A DNA stretch of 64,000 nucleotides from Thelephora terrestris. Taxonomy: Eukaryota; Basidiomycota; Agaricomycetes; Thelephorales; Thelephoraceae. Numbering within the stretch: the stretch's first letter is position 1; each line of letters starts with the position of its first letter. A program made the position numbers and the translations under genes. Under the pieces are notes generated by a model. It saw nothing but the letters and a program-made list of their open reading frames with translations, searched no databases and was not told the origin of the DNA. Below, one piece after another: positions 10,377 to 22,408 of this stretch. The stretch lies in contig WIUZ02000015.1 of NCBI GenBank assembly GCA_015956445.1, forward strand, positions 894,001-958,000, in the 5' to 3' direction.

Positions 10377-12119
10377 ATGGCGACCAGCCAAATCGCTTTT
10401 TTTACTTGCAGCGAGTGTGGCAAGGTATGCAGGTCTGTCCGTGGGTTGACCCAACATCAATCTGTCCATCATTTGCTTCCTCGGCTTGGAAATCCCACCC
10501 AGATCTTTCATCACGAATATCACCCACTCCTCAATGGTAACCTTTGTTTTATCTACTTGTCCCTATGCTCACAGCATCCCAAAAGGATTGCCCTGTGACC
10601 GCCATGGCTGTTTTCTCCTGCCAGGCATGCCGCCATCACTACCACCATCAAACCCAAACGATGACTGGACGCCTTTCACCTCCTGAGCAGGATTCAAGCT
10701 CGCCGACATTTTGTACCTTAAGGCCCACCTCTCTCAAAGCATCATCAACAATCTTCTTGAGGTCTGGAGCGCTACCCTTGTCCCCCATGATGATCTTCCC
10801 CCCATCACCGACCATCAAGACCTCCATGCCCAAATCGACGCCATCAAATTAGGCAACATTCCATGGAGATCATACACTGCGCAGTGCCAGTGGCTCCGCC
10901 CGAGCAACAGCCCAGTACCAGAGTGGATGCAGACCAAGTACCAGCTCTGGTATTGCAATCCTTGGCAGGTCATCCATCAGATCCTCGCAAACCCCAAGTT
11001 CTCCTCGGGTATGGACTACACACCCCACAAGGACTTCCAAGATGGGGAACAACAATACTGAGACTTTATGAGTGGGAACTGGGCCTGGGAACAGTGTGTA
11101 AGTCAATGTGTGGGTGCCAAGTCAATGCTCGCTCACAGTTTCTCACAGGATCAGATTGCGACAGACGCCACGACCCATGGGTCGATGTTCATTCCAATCA
11201 TTCTTGGGTCTGACAAGACGACTGTCTCCGTCGCAACCGGTCAACACTCATATCATCCTGTTTACCTATCGGTTGGGAAAGTTCACAACCGCCTTCAACA
11301 GGCGCATAGGGCCGCCCTCGTTTTGATCAGCTTCCTTCCAATCCCTAAAGGTAATTGATGTATAACCTAATCATTGCATGCTCAAGCTAACACAAACAAC
11401 AGGTACATGTGATGATGCAAAGAGCAAAATCTTCCGCGACTTCTGTCATTGTCTCTTTCACGGGTGTCTCGCTGTGGTGAATGGCAGCACCAAACCTTAC
11501 ATGGCTACGTGGGACGTCGTTTGTTGTGCCGACTACCATTTCCGCCGTGCGATCTATGGCATTGGCCCACACATTGCAGATTATCCTGAACAATTACTTG
11601 CTGCAGGTGTCATGTATGGATGGTGCATAACGTCCATATTTCCTTACTGCTCATTACGCTTGAGTGAAACCATATTTCTTTAGGTGTGATGCTGACCACA
11701 CAGACCTCAATGGGTCACCTGCTGTGCTTTGTACCCTCAGGCAACTCCTAAGGCTCTCCAATTCTCAGAACGAAGATACTCTCTGGTACGGCTATGTGTC
11801 AGGAACATGGTATTTTTAAACTTTTTATAACACGCTCTTTCTTTGAACTCTTCTTACCTCTTCTTATGTTTGAATGCTTCACACTCCTTATCCTTCACAC
11901 CCATCATTCAAAATACACACAACACGCATACATTCACCGCAAATTGGAACAACATGGCTATACTAAGTGCTATCAATGTCCTGTCAAAAGTCGACTCTAT
12001 CTACGGCAGGCCTCAAGGTCATCAGCTGTCCATCCCGGAGATTGAAGAACTGGCCCCTCCTCGCAAGGATCTCTCCGAACATGGCGTCCCCATCCTCCGC
12101 ACTCAACTGAACGTCTAGT

Positions 12120-14017
12120 TCAAGTCAATACGAAGAGACTCCTTCGTAGGGTCCCACCAGCCGCCCAGATGTCACTGAACTGCGGAACACCTGGTCCCAC
12201 ATCTCCATCACCGGGTGACTGCTTGGCAGCACTGTCGACATAGTCGAAGAGCGATCCCCTGTCTCCCTCATCGGAGGCCTGGGCGGGATCCTGTACTGCG
12301 AGTCGGGTGAGGTGCCTAAGCTGGACCTCCGACTCGACCTGTCGGTTGGGACGGTTGACCCGGTATCGGAATGGTCTTCCCGAACCTCGACCAGACTCGT
12401 CACCATCCGACTCAACTGGACGAGGGTAAGGGTAAGCTGAAGGTGCCATGCAATGAGCAACACAGCGTCGAGAGCGTTTACAACGCTGCCCTGAAGTCAC
12501 CGGATGTACCTTGGTGACCCTCGGAGCTTCTTCGGCCCGGTCAACAACCATGACCTCATCCTCGATCCTCACCAACTGACTGATCGGCTGCAGTGGGCAG
12601 CGTCTACAGTTCTCCTTGTCGGAATTGGCCAAAGTAGAAGCTGGAGCCGGAGTTGGGATGGGAGCCTCGTTCTCTATGGGGGGCATGGCGTAGGACAACG
12701 GGTTAGGCGATGGGAGTACCACCTCATCGGTGTACTCCAACTCAAACGGAACATCGGCCGTACCCTGGCCAACTAAGACGGGACCTTCCTTGCAGTTGCA
12801 AGTCTTGTTCTGCAAGGACTCGACCTGCGCGGTCAACATGGACACCAGATCCTCGAGTTCATCGACCTAAGAGAACGTTAGTCACTTTCACAAAAGAAAG
12901 TGTACTTCGCATCTCTCACCTGAGAGCTCTCCTCGTCGATCTTCTTGGAATGCCTGTCCAAGTGGTTATCCCGCCTATTGAAAGCCCTGGTCATATTCTC
13001 ATCCCGGATGCCCAAGCCTCCAACCAAGTCCTGATGGTTAGCTATTATCATCTCCAACGCCTCGTTCGTCCTCTTCTGGAAATCAGCCATGGTCTCTTTC
13101 ATTAAGAGACCCTCGGCGGACAGACGAAGGACGTCTGCCTTCGCTTCCTTCACCTCGCACTCCAACCGTTCAACCTAGGCAGTTTGGTTAGTTGAGAGTC
13201 ATACTCGAATATCCAAACGGAAAACCTACTCGGTTTTCCCCCTCTCAAACGAGCGACTACAACAGCGTGGTGGAAGCGGTGGCATGGTGGACCACCCAAG
13301 GAACAGTGGCCCCGTGCTCCAATAGGTCCTGATCGTAGATACCCCTCTGCAGGGTGTACCAGAGCTCCTTCTTGATTGGATGCTCCAGTTCTCCAAACCT
13401 ACCCCTCATTTGATGGATCGTCTTTTCGGCAATCATGGACCGGACCCAGAGCTCATCGTCCCAGGTCAACCCCATCAAATGTGGGATCGTCTCCCTGAGA
13501 CATGCGGCGTCCACCTGCTTGACGACCTCCAAGATCTACGGACGAAGTTAGAACTAATACAACCAAAGTTCTAGCTCCCCCCCACCTGCTCATCGGTGGT
13601 GTAGGGAACCCCCACCACAGTGGGCAATGGAGTGCAATCTGATCCGGATTTTCCCCTGTTTATGTTCCGATTAGGATAAATATTCGGTGTGTTTCCTAAA
13701 CTAGTATATACCTGAAAATCCGAGAATAATCCAACAAGGATTATTGTCTGAATATTTTTCAGATTATCTAAAATTTTCCGCTGTGCCAGCCAATCAGCTG
13801 GCTCCAATCACAATATTCCGTGCCGGAATATTTTACAAGTTTCCCAACATTTTCTTAGTATTATTACCAGGGATTTTACAGTACTAAACTAATACAGAAA
13901 ATGTAAGTAATATTTATCCTAATCGGAAAATAAACAGGGGATAATCCGGATCGGATTACACCCCATTGCCCACTGTGCGCCTCATTGGCATAGGTCTTGC
14001 GGCCAGCGGCACGACGG
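12120..14017 (-). pseudogene. Antisense spliced gene of family-3 LTR, copy 1 (main part)
   Basis: This is the larger part of the multi-exon gene seen whole in copy 2 (49518-47916). The first exon begins at the ATG at 39944, and the gypsy element separates it from the rest. A small inverted-repeat element (13618-13975) lies in or beside an intron. The last exon (12845-12120) encodes an acidic, proline-rich domain with Cys-rich NCKEG. It is roughly three-quarters identical in protein to copy 2. The copy is broken, in a few places at least. A short + ORF converges on it and stops 1 bp away (TAG at 12116-12118). Confidence 0.6.
13618..13975. mobile_element. Small inverted-repeat element (MITE) in family 3
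   Basis: About 358 bp bounded by inverted CAGTGGGCAATGG / CCATTGCCCACTG. The inner repeats (ATCCGGAT..., TTTATTTTCCGATTAGG-like) are also inverted. It is absent from the matching place in copy 2 (about 49417). I could not settle the TSD. No coding capacity. Confidence 0.65.
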
Positions 14018-14984
14018 TGAACTAGCCACAAAGCCTTTGGAGTCCGAGGGGGCAGAGATGGCAGTTAGAAGGTCGGGTCCTCGGTTTAGAGGCGCGAGCC
14101 TCGAGGAAATCTGTGGGAAGCTAACGAAAGGTGAGAGAGAAAGTCGGGAAGAGAACGGGAGAACGAGGCAGAAGGCAACAGGAAAGCCAGGGCACGAAAC
14201 TACCAATAGTCAACTAAGGGAAACATCGGGAAACGTCAGGACAAGAGAGTCAGAAATTGGGACACCAGCGGGACACGGGAGACCAGAGGGACGACGAGAA
14301 CAAGGGTGAGAAGACAAGGGAGGACCGTAGCAACGCTGCTAGGCCTCAGAAGAGAGAGAGAGAGAGGAAGAGAGAGAGAGGGAACACTGCTGAGTGATTC
14401 TGTGGTTTATCGAATACAGGGGCCTTTATATACAATGCTAAGGGCTCTGAGAACGAAGGGAACCAAAGGGAACGAACCAAAATGATGTCAAGAGACCTTA
14501 TGACGATTCTATGACATAGGGAAGGCGGGGGATCGAAGGGAATGATGAAGGAAAGGAATGTGGTTGAAAAACGAACCAGAGGGAGGTCTGGAGTCGCAAG
14601 CAGGGCGATCGATCGAGACGTGATCGGGACGCAGGGAATGGAGATAGGGAGATGAAAACTAAAGATATAAAATGTACTGAAAAGTCGGGACACGATCGGG
14701 ACTGATCGGGACGTGATCGGGAGGGAATGTGAAGGAAACAAAGTCCTAGGGATACTAAATGCTAAGGAACGCAGGTCGCAGGTTGAAAGGGGAAAATGTC
14801 GGGACGTTGGGATGTTGCAAAGGGGGATAAGGAGAGAGGGAAGTGTAGCGAAGCAAAGGGACAGGCGAGTCCTTGTCGGGACAGTTGAGAATGCTGAGGG
14901 AAGTCATCTAGACCTCGCGCAGCGGTTGTTGATAGTCGAGAGAAGGTCGCGATTCCGGATAGTGTCCGAAATACGGTCACGACA
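14018..14984 (-). repeat. 3' LTR of the gypsy element
   Basis: 967 bp. A TATA-like GTATATAAAG lies on the minus strand near 14430. A purine tract (AAGGAGA, 14985-14991 read on -) abuts its inner edge and is a good polypurine-tract candidate. The other LTR lacks about 90 bp found here around 14640-14710. Confidence 0.85.
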
Positions 14985-15376
14985 TCTCCTTGGGACTTCA
15001 GCGAGCAACCGTCCTCAGTTGTCTTGAGGCGCAAGAGGAGTCTCCTTGGGACTTCTGATAGAAACTCGGGGGGCCGAGAGAAAGGGATAGTGAGGAATAG
15101 GGAAAAGTCGGGATAGAGGGAGTGTGGAACGAAAGGAAATCTAACTAGAAGAGGTGCTTTGTGGATATAGAAAGTGTCCGATAGTAAGGTCCAAATGAAA
15201 GAGTAAAGTCATGTAGATAGGAAGAGTGAACGAATAAATGGAGCAAGAAACAATGAGGGATAGTCCGTGGTCAGGAACAATATGGGCGGGACGTAGAAGT
15301 GGATGATATAAAGGCATAGCAGTGAGTCGGGATGGATGAAAGGGGAATAGTGTAACATAGGGATGGGATGTGCTAA

Positions 15377-16510
15377 TCAAAGGGAAGGAGGGGATAGGGA
15401 AACATAGGAATGGTCGTCGGGAAGGGAAGAAAGGTAGCAGACATCCTCGGGATCATCCCAAGTGAAGTCCCCATCATCGTCCAGATCAGAGACCAGCGGG
15501 ATATCGGTAGCCGTGCGCGGGAAGTAGGGGATGAGTTGGAAGCCTGCGACGCGAAGCTGAGACTGTGCTCCATTGAGTTCAGCCACAATATATGATGTCC
15601 CCTTTGTCTTGCGCACAACAACCATTGGACCGAGGTAGCGAGGCTTGGTCTTCCTGTTCAAGGACTCCTCAACGCGAGTGTTGCGCACCAGAACCAAAGC
15701 TCCGGACTCAAAGTCAAAATCAATGACGCGGGAACCATGGTGCAGTTCGAACTGCTCCAGATTCTTCTGACGGGACTCCGCAACCCTCTGACACATGTCT
15801 TTGAGATCTTCGGGACGTTTCGCGAGCCGCTGGGCACGAAGCGCGACTAACTCCTCAGTAGTGATGCCAAAATCCTGGGTGGGGGCTAGATAGGTGGCTT
15901 CGGTGATATCGAATGGTAGGAGTGGGTGGACACCATGAGCCAGGAAGTAGGGGGAGTAGCCAGTAGCCTTGCGGATAGTAACGCGCTCAGCCCAGAAAAC
16001 CTGTGGGAGAACCTCGCGCCACTTGGCCTTGTTGCCCTGACAAGTCTTCATGATAGCCTCGCGAACGTCGAAATGCTTCGACTCAACAATCCCATTAGCC
16101 TGAGAATTATAGCCCGAGATCCTAATGTGTCGGATCCCGTACTGTTCTCCAAGCATATCAACGGCGGCGATGTAGGGAGCGGCGTTGTCGGTGACAATCT
16201 CATCGAGACCACCCCAACGGCAGAGGATGTCCTGAAAGATGAACGTCGAGATGACCTTGGCAGAGTCCGCAGTGGTAGCACGTCCCTCAGGCCAAGAACT
16301 CATCGCACAGTGGGCATGGACCACGTAGCGATAGTTTCCGACGCGAGGCATGAGGAAGGTATCCATGTGAGCTTTGCGGAAGAGCGAGGGGACAGGCGGG
16401 ACGATAGGAGGGATGTGGAAGTACTTGGTCTGTCGCACCTGACACTCGTGGCAAGTCCTAGTATACCAGTGGACGTCCTTGGCAAGCTCGGGCCACCAGA
16501 ATCGGACTGA
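15377..16510 (-). CDS. Gypsy integrase region (fossil)
   Basis: The frame shows a Cys-containing segment near the N-terminus. The integrase core follows, with its three acidic positions in the contexts HMDTF, TDNAAPY and NGIVESKH, matching the D,D-35-E pattern of retroviral-type integrases. A C-terminal GPMVVVRK segment resembles the GPY/F module. No chromodomain is visible. It is the last pol domain before the 3' LTR. Part of the fossil gypsy element. Confidence 0.85.
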   Translation of the reverse strand, partial: SVRFWWPELAKDVHWYTRTCHECQVRQTKYFHIPPIVPPVPSLFRKAHMDTFLMPRVGNYRYVVHAHCAMSSWPEGRATTADSAKVISTFIFQDILCRWGGLDEIVTDNAAPYIAAVDMLGEQYGIRHIRISGYNSQANGIVESKHFDVREAIMKTCQGNKAKWREVLPQVFWAERVTIRKATGYSPYFLAHGVHPLLPFDITEATYLAPTQDFGITTEELVALRAQRLAKRPEDLKDMCQRVAESRQKNLEQFELHHGSRVIDFDFESGALVLVRNTRVEESLNRKTKPRYLGPMVVVRKTKGTSYIVAELNGAQSQLRVAGFQLIPYFPRTATDIPLVSDLDDDGDFTWDDPEDVCYLSSLPDDHSYVSLSPPSL

Positions 16511-16972
16511 GAGAGACTGAGTCGTCGCGAAGATACCCTTGTGTCCTAGAACATCGTGAGCATAGCGAACAAGCTCGAGGCGTTCACTAGGCTTCGGGAC
16601 AAGCTGAGGGGATCCCGACTGACACTTCCGAAAGAGGCTACCTTCGTAAAGAAAGTAGTCAGTGGCTTGTCGGATGAAGAGTCTGTACTGCTCGTCAGAA
16701 AGATCGGGAGGTCACGAAAGATCGGTCAAAAACTGGCGAATAAGGGAAACTCTGTCATCGCGACGAAGGGCCTTCACCGAGCAAGGGATCTCAAGAGGGG
16801 GAGAAGATAGAGGGGAAGGAGAGCGAATAGAAGGGGAGGGAACATGTGAAGCGGAATAAGAAGAAACAGGCAAAGTAGGAGAACAAGAGGGAAGCAGGAA
16901 AGCGGGAACTACAGACGAAGGAATAGTGGGTGAGTCCGAAATATAGGAATGCTGTCAGGGTTGTAGGCCTGC

Positions 16973-17596
16973 TTACTGTTTGTGGGGCGCTAGAGGATTA
17001 GCAGTGGGGTGAGGGGTGTCGGGTCTGACTTTGAAGGGGGTTCCAGGTGTGGAGACGAGGGGAGGTGGGATATCAAGAGAGAGAGGCGACTCTGTCTGAT
17101 AGGGGTGGACGGGTGAGTGGTAGTCTTGGCAGAACTGGTGGAGTTGCTGCACAAAGGGTTCGAAGTCTTGGTCGCTAAGGCGTTCGAAATTGACGAGGTA
17201 TTCTATAACCGAATAAGGTAGTTCAGCTGGGATTTCCCACCAAAGAACGATGATAGCAGGAGAGTGGGTGTGTATGTTAGTGGTGAGGTGAACTCGTGGA
17301 GAAGGGAAGTAGAAGGCTGGGCTGATACTGAAGTAGACGGTCGCGAGGACGCTCTCAGTAAGATCTGAATTCCAAAGGAATTGGTGATCTGCCCCTAGAA
17401 GAAAGGGAGGAGTGGTGACTCCGGCGTCGAGTGCTGCAAAGGGTCGGTAGTAAGGGAAGTGGGTGAGTAAACCGGTGGTTCGGTTTACTTGGAGACTTCT
17501 GATGAGTTTATACTCCCAGATAGACCTCCTAGCGTCAGGGATAACTGGGCGCTGAACGGGGCTTGTAGAGGGGAAGGGGTTCGGCGCACTGAACAT
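16973..17596 (-). CDS. Sense ORF in R-U5 part of family-2 LTR (207 aa), copy 1
   Basis: One uninterrupted frame of 207 residues starts MFSAPNPFPS and ends PLAPHKQ. The stop codon is only 20 bp from the end of the LTR. The protein has a hydrophobic, aromatic-rich middle and a proline-rich tail. The same frame, of the same length, is open at 35252-35875. Differences between the two are largely silent. I recognise no domain. It lies downstream of the LTR TATA box, so the LTR transcript would carry it near its start or end. Confidence 0.6.
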   Translation of the reverse strand: MFSAPNPFPSTSPVQRPVIPDARRSIWEYKLIRSLQVNRTTGLLTHFPYYRPFAALDAGVTTPPFLLGADHQFLWNSDLTESVLATVYFSISPAFYFPSPRVHLTTNIHTHSPAIIVLWWEIPAELPYSVIEYLVNFERLSDQDFEPFVQQLHQFCQDYHSPVHPYQTESPLSLDIPPPLVSTPGTPFKVRPDTPHPTANPLAPHKQ

Positions 17597-18251
17597 ACAC
17601 TAGCAGGAGGATTCCTGCTGAAATGAGTTAGAAGGCGTAAGACGTGAGAAGAATTTCTCAGCTTACTTTTATTCAGGTTGTGGTTAGAGGAGTACAGAAG
17701 AGATTGAGAATGGGGAAAAGAAGGAGCGAACGCTCTTCCTTATATACCCAATCCTCTACAGGAGTCATTATTCTACAACGAGTCAAACAAGAGTCAACAT
17801 GGTCTGTGCGTAGTTTAGGGTAGGGTAGATGAGTCAGAATGAGGGGACTTAGGGCGATCGATAGTAATTACTCATACGGGAACAATAGGGGCGCGGGTCA
17901 ATGGAAGCCTTCAGGGATTTTCTCGCGTTTCATGGTAGCAATAGAAGCGTGATGGGGATTTCTCATGATCGATGGGGATTTCTCTGGATCCATGGCAGCA
18001 ATAGAAGCGTGGTGGGGATTTCCCATGATCGATGGGGATTTCTCTGAATTGATGGGATCTCGATTGGGGTTGAGGGTTCGTTTGTCCTAATTGGGACTTT
18101 AATGAATAATAGGTTATTGTTTTCCCCTTTCGATTCCCCTTTGAGTCAGGGTGTATTTAAGTCAGGGGGATTAATGATTGTTCCCCTCATCGTCTCTTTT
18201 CCACTCCCACCAAACACCCATACCACCTTCTCCCAAATTTCCAGCACTATT

Positions 18252-19058
18252 ATGTCTTCCTTCGTTGCCAACAACGTCGTGCTCAACGCTGCCGCTACCC
18301 CCTTCACCCCGTCCTTCGAGACGAATGTTCCCTTCGACGTGGAACAACACTTGTACGACACCCCTGCCGCCATTGCTCAGGACAACGAGGCGACCATCAA
18401 CTTCCTCACGGCTCACAACGCTCCTCCCCAGTTCTGGGAGGAGGCCGGTTATGAAGACCCCCGTCTTGATCTTTTCGATGCTCCCCATGCTGGAGCAAGA
18501 GGTTTACTGAGCCGCATGTCGGATGCGGAGTACAATGATCCCATTCGGACTCGTTTGGATCGTCCTGGAGTTCCTCGTCTGTTGGATGCTATGGAGCGCG
18601 AAAGAGAGGATAGGATCCTTAGACTGGAGAGGAGGATGGATACCATGTACGTGGTCGTTAACAGTTTGAACGAGGATTTCTCTCACTTCGCTTTGGAACA
18701 TTGGGGACCTTTCCAGGCATCTCTCTTCCGGTACTTCGGTCATCAATGTCGCGGAGCTTATTGCACCGACCCCCCCTGCAAGTCCCCAGTCATCCCTTCG
18801 CCACCGCCAGGATCAGGGAATTCCTCTTCCCCCATCCCCTCCCTGGAGTCCTGCCCCAGTTCGTCAGATGGTGGAGCGATCCCAGAAGAAGAAGAACCGC
18901 AAGAATCCGATGACTCGTTCTGGTCAACGCTGTCGTCCCTCCGACAAGTCACGTCAGGTTCGGATGAAGTTGAAAGTGGAAGTGGCGGGTCTCCAGGACA
19001 GGTATGGATTTGCCTTAGTGAGTGCAGCCTTGTCGGACGTGAAGCGGGAGATGCATGA
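18252..19058 (+). CDS. Antisense gene of family-2 LTR, copy 1
   Basis: The ATG at 18252 starts MSSFVANNVVLNAAATPF. The frame runs 268 codons to 19058. The central MEREREDRI... segment is helical, and the sequence FSHFALEHWGPFQASLFRYF is strongly conserved between copies. CYS-rich AYCTDPPCKSP and an acidic Ser/Pro-rich part follow. A second frame on the same strand (about 18960-19224, Cys/His-rich) is also well conserved between copies 1 and 3, so an alternative exon is possible. It is antisense to and divergent from the LTR promoter. Copy 1 has about 27 more residues in the middle than copies 2 and 3. Function is unknown. Confidence 0.6.
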   Translation: MSSFVANNVVLNAAATPFTPSFETNVPFDVEQHLYDTPAAIAQDNEATINFLTAHNAPPQFWEEAGYEDPRLDLFDAPHAGARGLLSRMSDAEYNDPIRTRLDRPGVPRLLDAMEREREDRILRLERRMDTMYVVVNSLNEDFSHFALEHWGPFQASLFRYFGHQCRGAYCTDPPCKSPVIPSPPPGSGNSSSPIPSLESCPSSSDGGAIPEEEEPQESDDSFWSTLSSLRQVTSGSDEVESGSGGSPGQVWICLSECSLVGREAGDA

Positions 19059-19334
19059 TAGTTTGCATCATGATGTGTTGGGGTGTAGAGAATGTTGGCA
19101 GGATCCGGTGACGCGGGCTTGGTCTTATTGTCCTGAGAGTGTACACAATCCTCACCACTTTGCTCATCGTTGTCCTCTTCCTCAGGACTGTCCATGCGAT
19201 GTTGACCCGTTTGTACTTGTCTAAGTTTGTAGTTCCCTTTATTTACCTTTGTATTATTATTACTGTGAATGCGACCAATGTCTTGAATTATTTGTGAGAT
19301 CTTGGTTACTATGTCACGTGTTCGTGACAAATGC

Positions 19335-22300
19335 ACTATGGAAAGAAGAGGGTCATGAAAAGAGGGAGTGTGAAGGTCAATATAGAAACCAGTGTTCGAG
19401 TCAATCCAGTCCTCGAGCTCGTCACCATCGTCGCGAGGAGGATCCTCTGGAGCGCGAGGACATCGGGACAGTCCATCGGCTCCAGTGTGCTTCTCTGCAG
19501 GAACATGGACGAGCTCGAAGTCAAACAAGAGGATAGCAGATATCCAGCGGTTCACGGCGTCGTTAGGGTGCAAGGTAGGGGAGTTGATCATGCCCTTGAC
19601 GAACTTCGCGTCCATCTCTACAACCAGCTTCTGCACACCAATGGTGAAGATCTGAGTGTGCTTGAGGGCACGGAAGAGGCCATAGAGCTCGAGCTTAGCC
19701 TGGGAGTAGCGAGACTCGTGATCGTTGAAGGTGATAGAACCAAACCTGCTGGGATAGCACTTCCCATTCTCTCCAATCTGGAAGAGAATGTGCCCGACGC
19801 CGTTTGCGCAGGAGTCGACAGCAAGGATAACTGGTCTGTTGGACTCATACTCAATGGGGTGCAAGGCAGGAGAGGAGAGGATGGTAGCCTTGAGTCTCGC
19901 CATAGACTCTAGCTGCTGGGGGCCAATCTCGAAGGTGATACCCTTCCGAGTGAGATGAATCAGAGGCCTCGCAACGAGTGTGTAGCCCTTGATGAAGATC
20001 CTGAGAACTCCACAAGTGCCCAAAAACGCGCGAACCTCAGAAACACTCTTCGGGATGGGCCAATCCTGGATAGCCTGCACACGCGAAGGATCTGCAACTC
20101 GGCCTTTGTAAGTACAAACGTGTCTGAGGATATCAGCACGAGGGACACCAATAAAGGCCTTCTTCCCGCTGAACGTAGCTCCGTAGGACTCTACTCGCTG
20201 GATGATACAATGGACAGCCTCGAGATGCTCCCAGACAAATCACCGAATATCGGGATTGTCGGGAACAGTCTCGTAGGAACCGTCGGGAAGCTCGTAGCGA
20301 GACTTAGGACCTTTGATAGGGACGTCATCAGCAAAGGGTTGAGTCCAGTGAGGAATCTCGGGTCTTAGGATGTGAGTGACGTCACCCTGAAGAACAGCAG
20401 GAGAGTTTGTCCAGCCCATTGGGAGAACGGTGAGCCTGAAGGAACCCAGAGGAGTGTTGAAGGTAGTCATGTCGTGAGACCTCTCGTGAAGCTGGCGTTG
20501 ATCAAAGGAAACATAGAGGTTGAGACACTGGGGGCAAGGGGTCAAATACCTGGTGGGTACATGCTGAACACATTGTGATCACAGTCAACAAGTGATCATA
20601 ATGTGCCCAGTGGGGGAAATTTGAATACATTCAAAATGTGCCTGGCCATGTGAGTCCAATGTGCCCAGTAGGCACATTTTGATTGTGATCACAATGTACC
20701 CATCAATGTGATCTCAATGTGCCCACTGGGGACATTTTAATTGCAATCACAATGTACACATCAATGTGAACTCAATGTGCCTGCTGTGCACATTTTAATT
20801 TCTTTCACAATGTTCCCATCAATGTGTTCTCGATGTACTCAGCTCATTACATTATAGTTTCTTTCACAATGTTGTCCACAATGTGTCCAGCATGTGGCTG
20901 AGCCACTCATTCAAAATTCTTTCAAAGATTATCCAGTGATGTGTCTATAATGTCCCCAGGGGGTTCTTTTTGAAGTAATCACAATGTAATCACAATATTG
21001 TTCAATTTCATCATGAACTTTCAAAGAAATCACTATGTGTATGGCTGTACACATTCTAGACACATCACTGGATACTTTGTGAAAGAAGTTTGAATGAGTG
21101 GCTCAGCCACATGCTGGACACATTGTGGACAACATTGTGAAAGAAACTATTATGTAATGAGCTGAGTACATCGAGAACACATTGATGGGAACATTGTGAA
21201 AGAAATTAAAATGTGCACAGCAGGCACATTGAGATCACATTGATGTGTACATTGTGATCGCAATCAAAATGTCCCCAGTGGGCACATTGAGATCACATTG
21301 ATGGGTACATTGTGATCACAATCAAAATGTGCCTACTGGGCACATTGGACCCACATGGCCAGGCACATTTTGAATGTATTCAAATTTCCCCCACTGGGCA
21401 CATTGTGATCACTTGTTGACTGTGATCACAATGTGTTCAGCATGTACCCACTGGGTATTTGACCCCTTGTCCCCAGTGAGAGTGGTGTAGATAGATCGCG
21501 CAGCAAAGTCCTCTGCAACGATCTTGGTGTAGGGAGGCATTGCGGCATTGCGAACAGTGACTGCGTTCAACGGCTCCAGAGAGTGAACTAGGCGGAGGGA
21601 CTTGCCATCCTTCTTGAAGACACAAAACCATCGGGAATTGTAGGACGAAGAGGAGGGTTCATAGACACCCGACCGCCACTTGTCCTCGATGATCCTGATG
21701 ACTTCCTGAAGGATGCCACAAGGAATAGGGCCTTGCTTCAGAACCCACGGAACATGCGAGATATGAGGGATCTCGATGGGTGCGAAGTACTGGGGATCAA
21801 AGGCACCTCGTTCCTCATCAGTCCAGGCAAAAGCTGCATGATGCTGGGCAACAATCCACTCAGCTAGTTTGATCTCTTCAGGCCAGAGAAGATCCTTCCC
21901 GATGTCCATCCTGTCACAGCGCTCGCGAGTGAATCTCCCCGTCGGGATGAAGTCGGGAGGATGAGAAGGGAGAGGGAGGAGATTCATGAGGAGATCGGGA
22001 TGCTCGTGACGGACAATCCGGAAGTTCTCTGGCAGGGTCGTCGCTACCGGCCTAGTCTTGTTTGCCACCTTCTTGTAGAGAAGGGATTCGAAGTCGCCAT
22101 CAGAACCTAGATCCAGTAAGGGGCTCTGAGTGAAGTGCTCAGGAAGCCAGACGCTAGCAAGCTGGAGAGGTGTGTAGGGATTCGTAGGTGATGGTGGGAT
22201 GGCGTTACGGAGGGCGGCAAAAGACAGGAAGACGTTGCGACGATCCATGGAGGGGAAGGAGGTGAAGAAGGAGGTGAGGGAACTATAGAAATCTACTGAA

Positions 22301-22408
22301 GTGGAAGATGTGGAGGAAACAATAGGACCAGTACTACGAAGAGAAGATGGAGAAGGGAATCTAGATCTAAAATCGGGAACCTGTCGAGAAGGAAGGGGAA
22401 TAATGCGG
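19335..22408 (-). CDS. Gypsy reverse transcriptase and RNase H region (fossil)
   Basis: On the minus strand the RT begins in the block 22400-21482, with a typical linker and the segments SRWFCVFKKDGKSLRLVHS and LNAVTVRNA. It resumes at 20522 with the RT core, including a FADD box in the YxDD position. RNase H follows (LAVDSCANGVG, LELYGLFRALKHTQIF) to about 19340. A palindromic element at 20526-21478 separates the two RT blocks. A family-2 element follows the RNase H end. Confidence 0.85.
20526..21478. mobile_element. Palindromic CACTA-like non-autonomous element 2
   Basis: 953 bp, inverted repeat over its whole length. The ends are CACTGGGGGCAAGGGGTC and complement, with the 3-bp TSD AGA (20523-20525, 21479-21481). 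The arms are made of variants of ATGTGATCACAATGT-like motifs. It shares its ends and most of its body with element 3 (32992-33944) and only the tip with element 1 (8323-9449). It is inserted in the RT region of the gypsy element. Confidence 0.9.

Larger units (their letters stand above)
16953..19329 (-). mobile_element. Family-2 gene-bearing solo LTR, copy 1
   Basis: 2377 bp, TGTCAGGGTTG at the left and TTCGTGACA at the right, with the 5-bp TSD AATGC (16948-16952, 19330-19334). The LTR reads leftward: its TATATAAG box is at about 17742-17750 on - and CGCACAGACCATG lies upstream of it (17798-17810). It carries two divergent genes, 18252-19058 (+, antisense to the LTR) and 17596-16973 (-, sense). 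Both frames look whole. It is inserted between the RNase H and integrase parts of the gypsy element. Confidence 0.85.

Noticed and set aside
18758-20080. A single 440-codon protein joining RNase H to a Ser/Asp-rich tail
   Set aside because: The frame merely runs by chance from the gypsy RNase H into the opposite strand of the inserted family-2 LTR. The TSD at 19330 marks the boundary.
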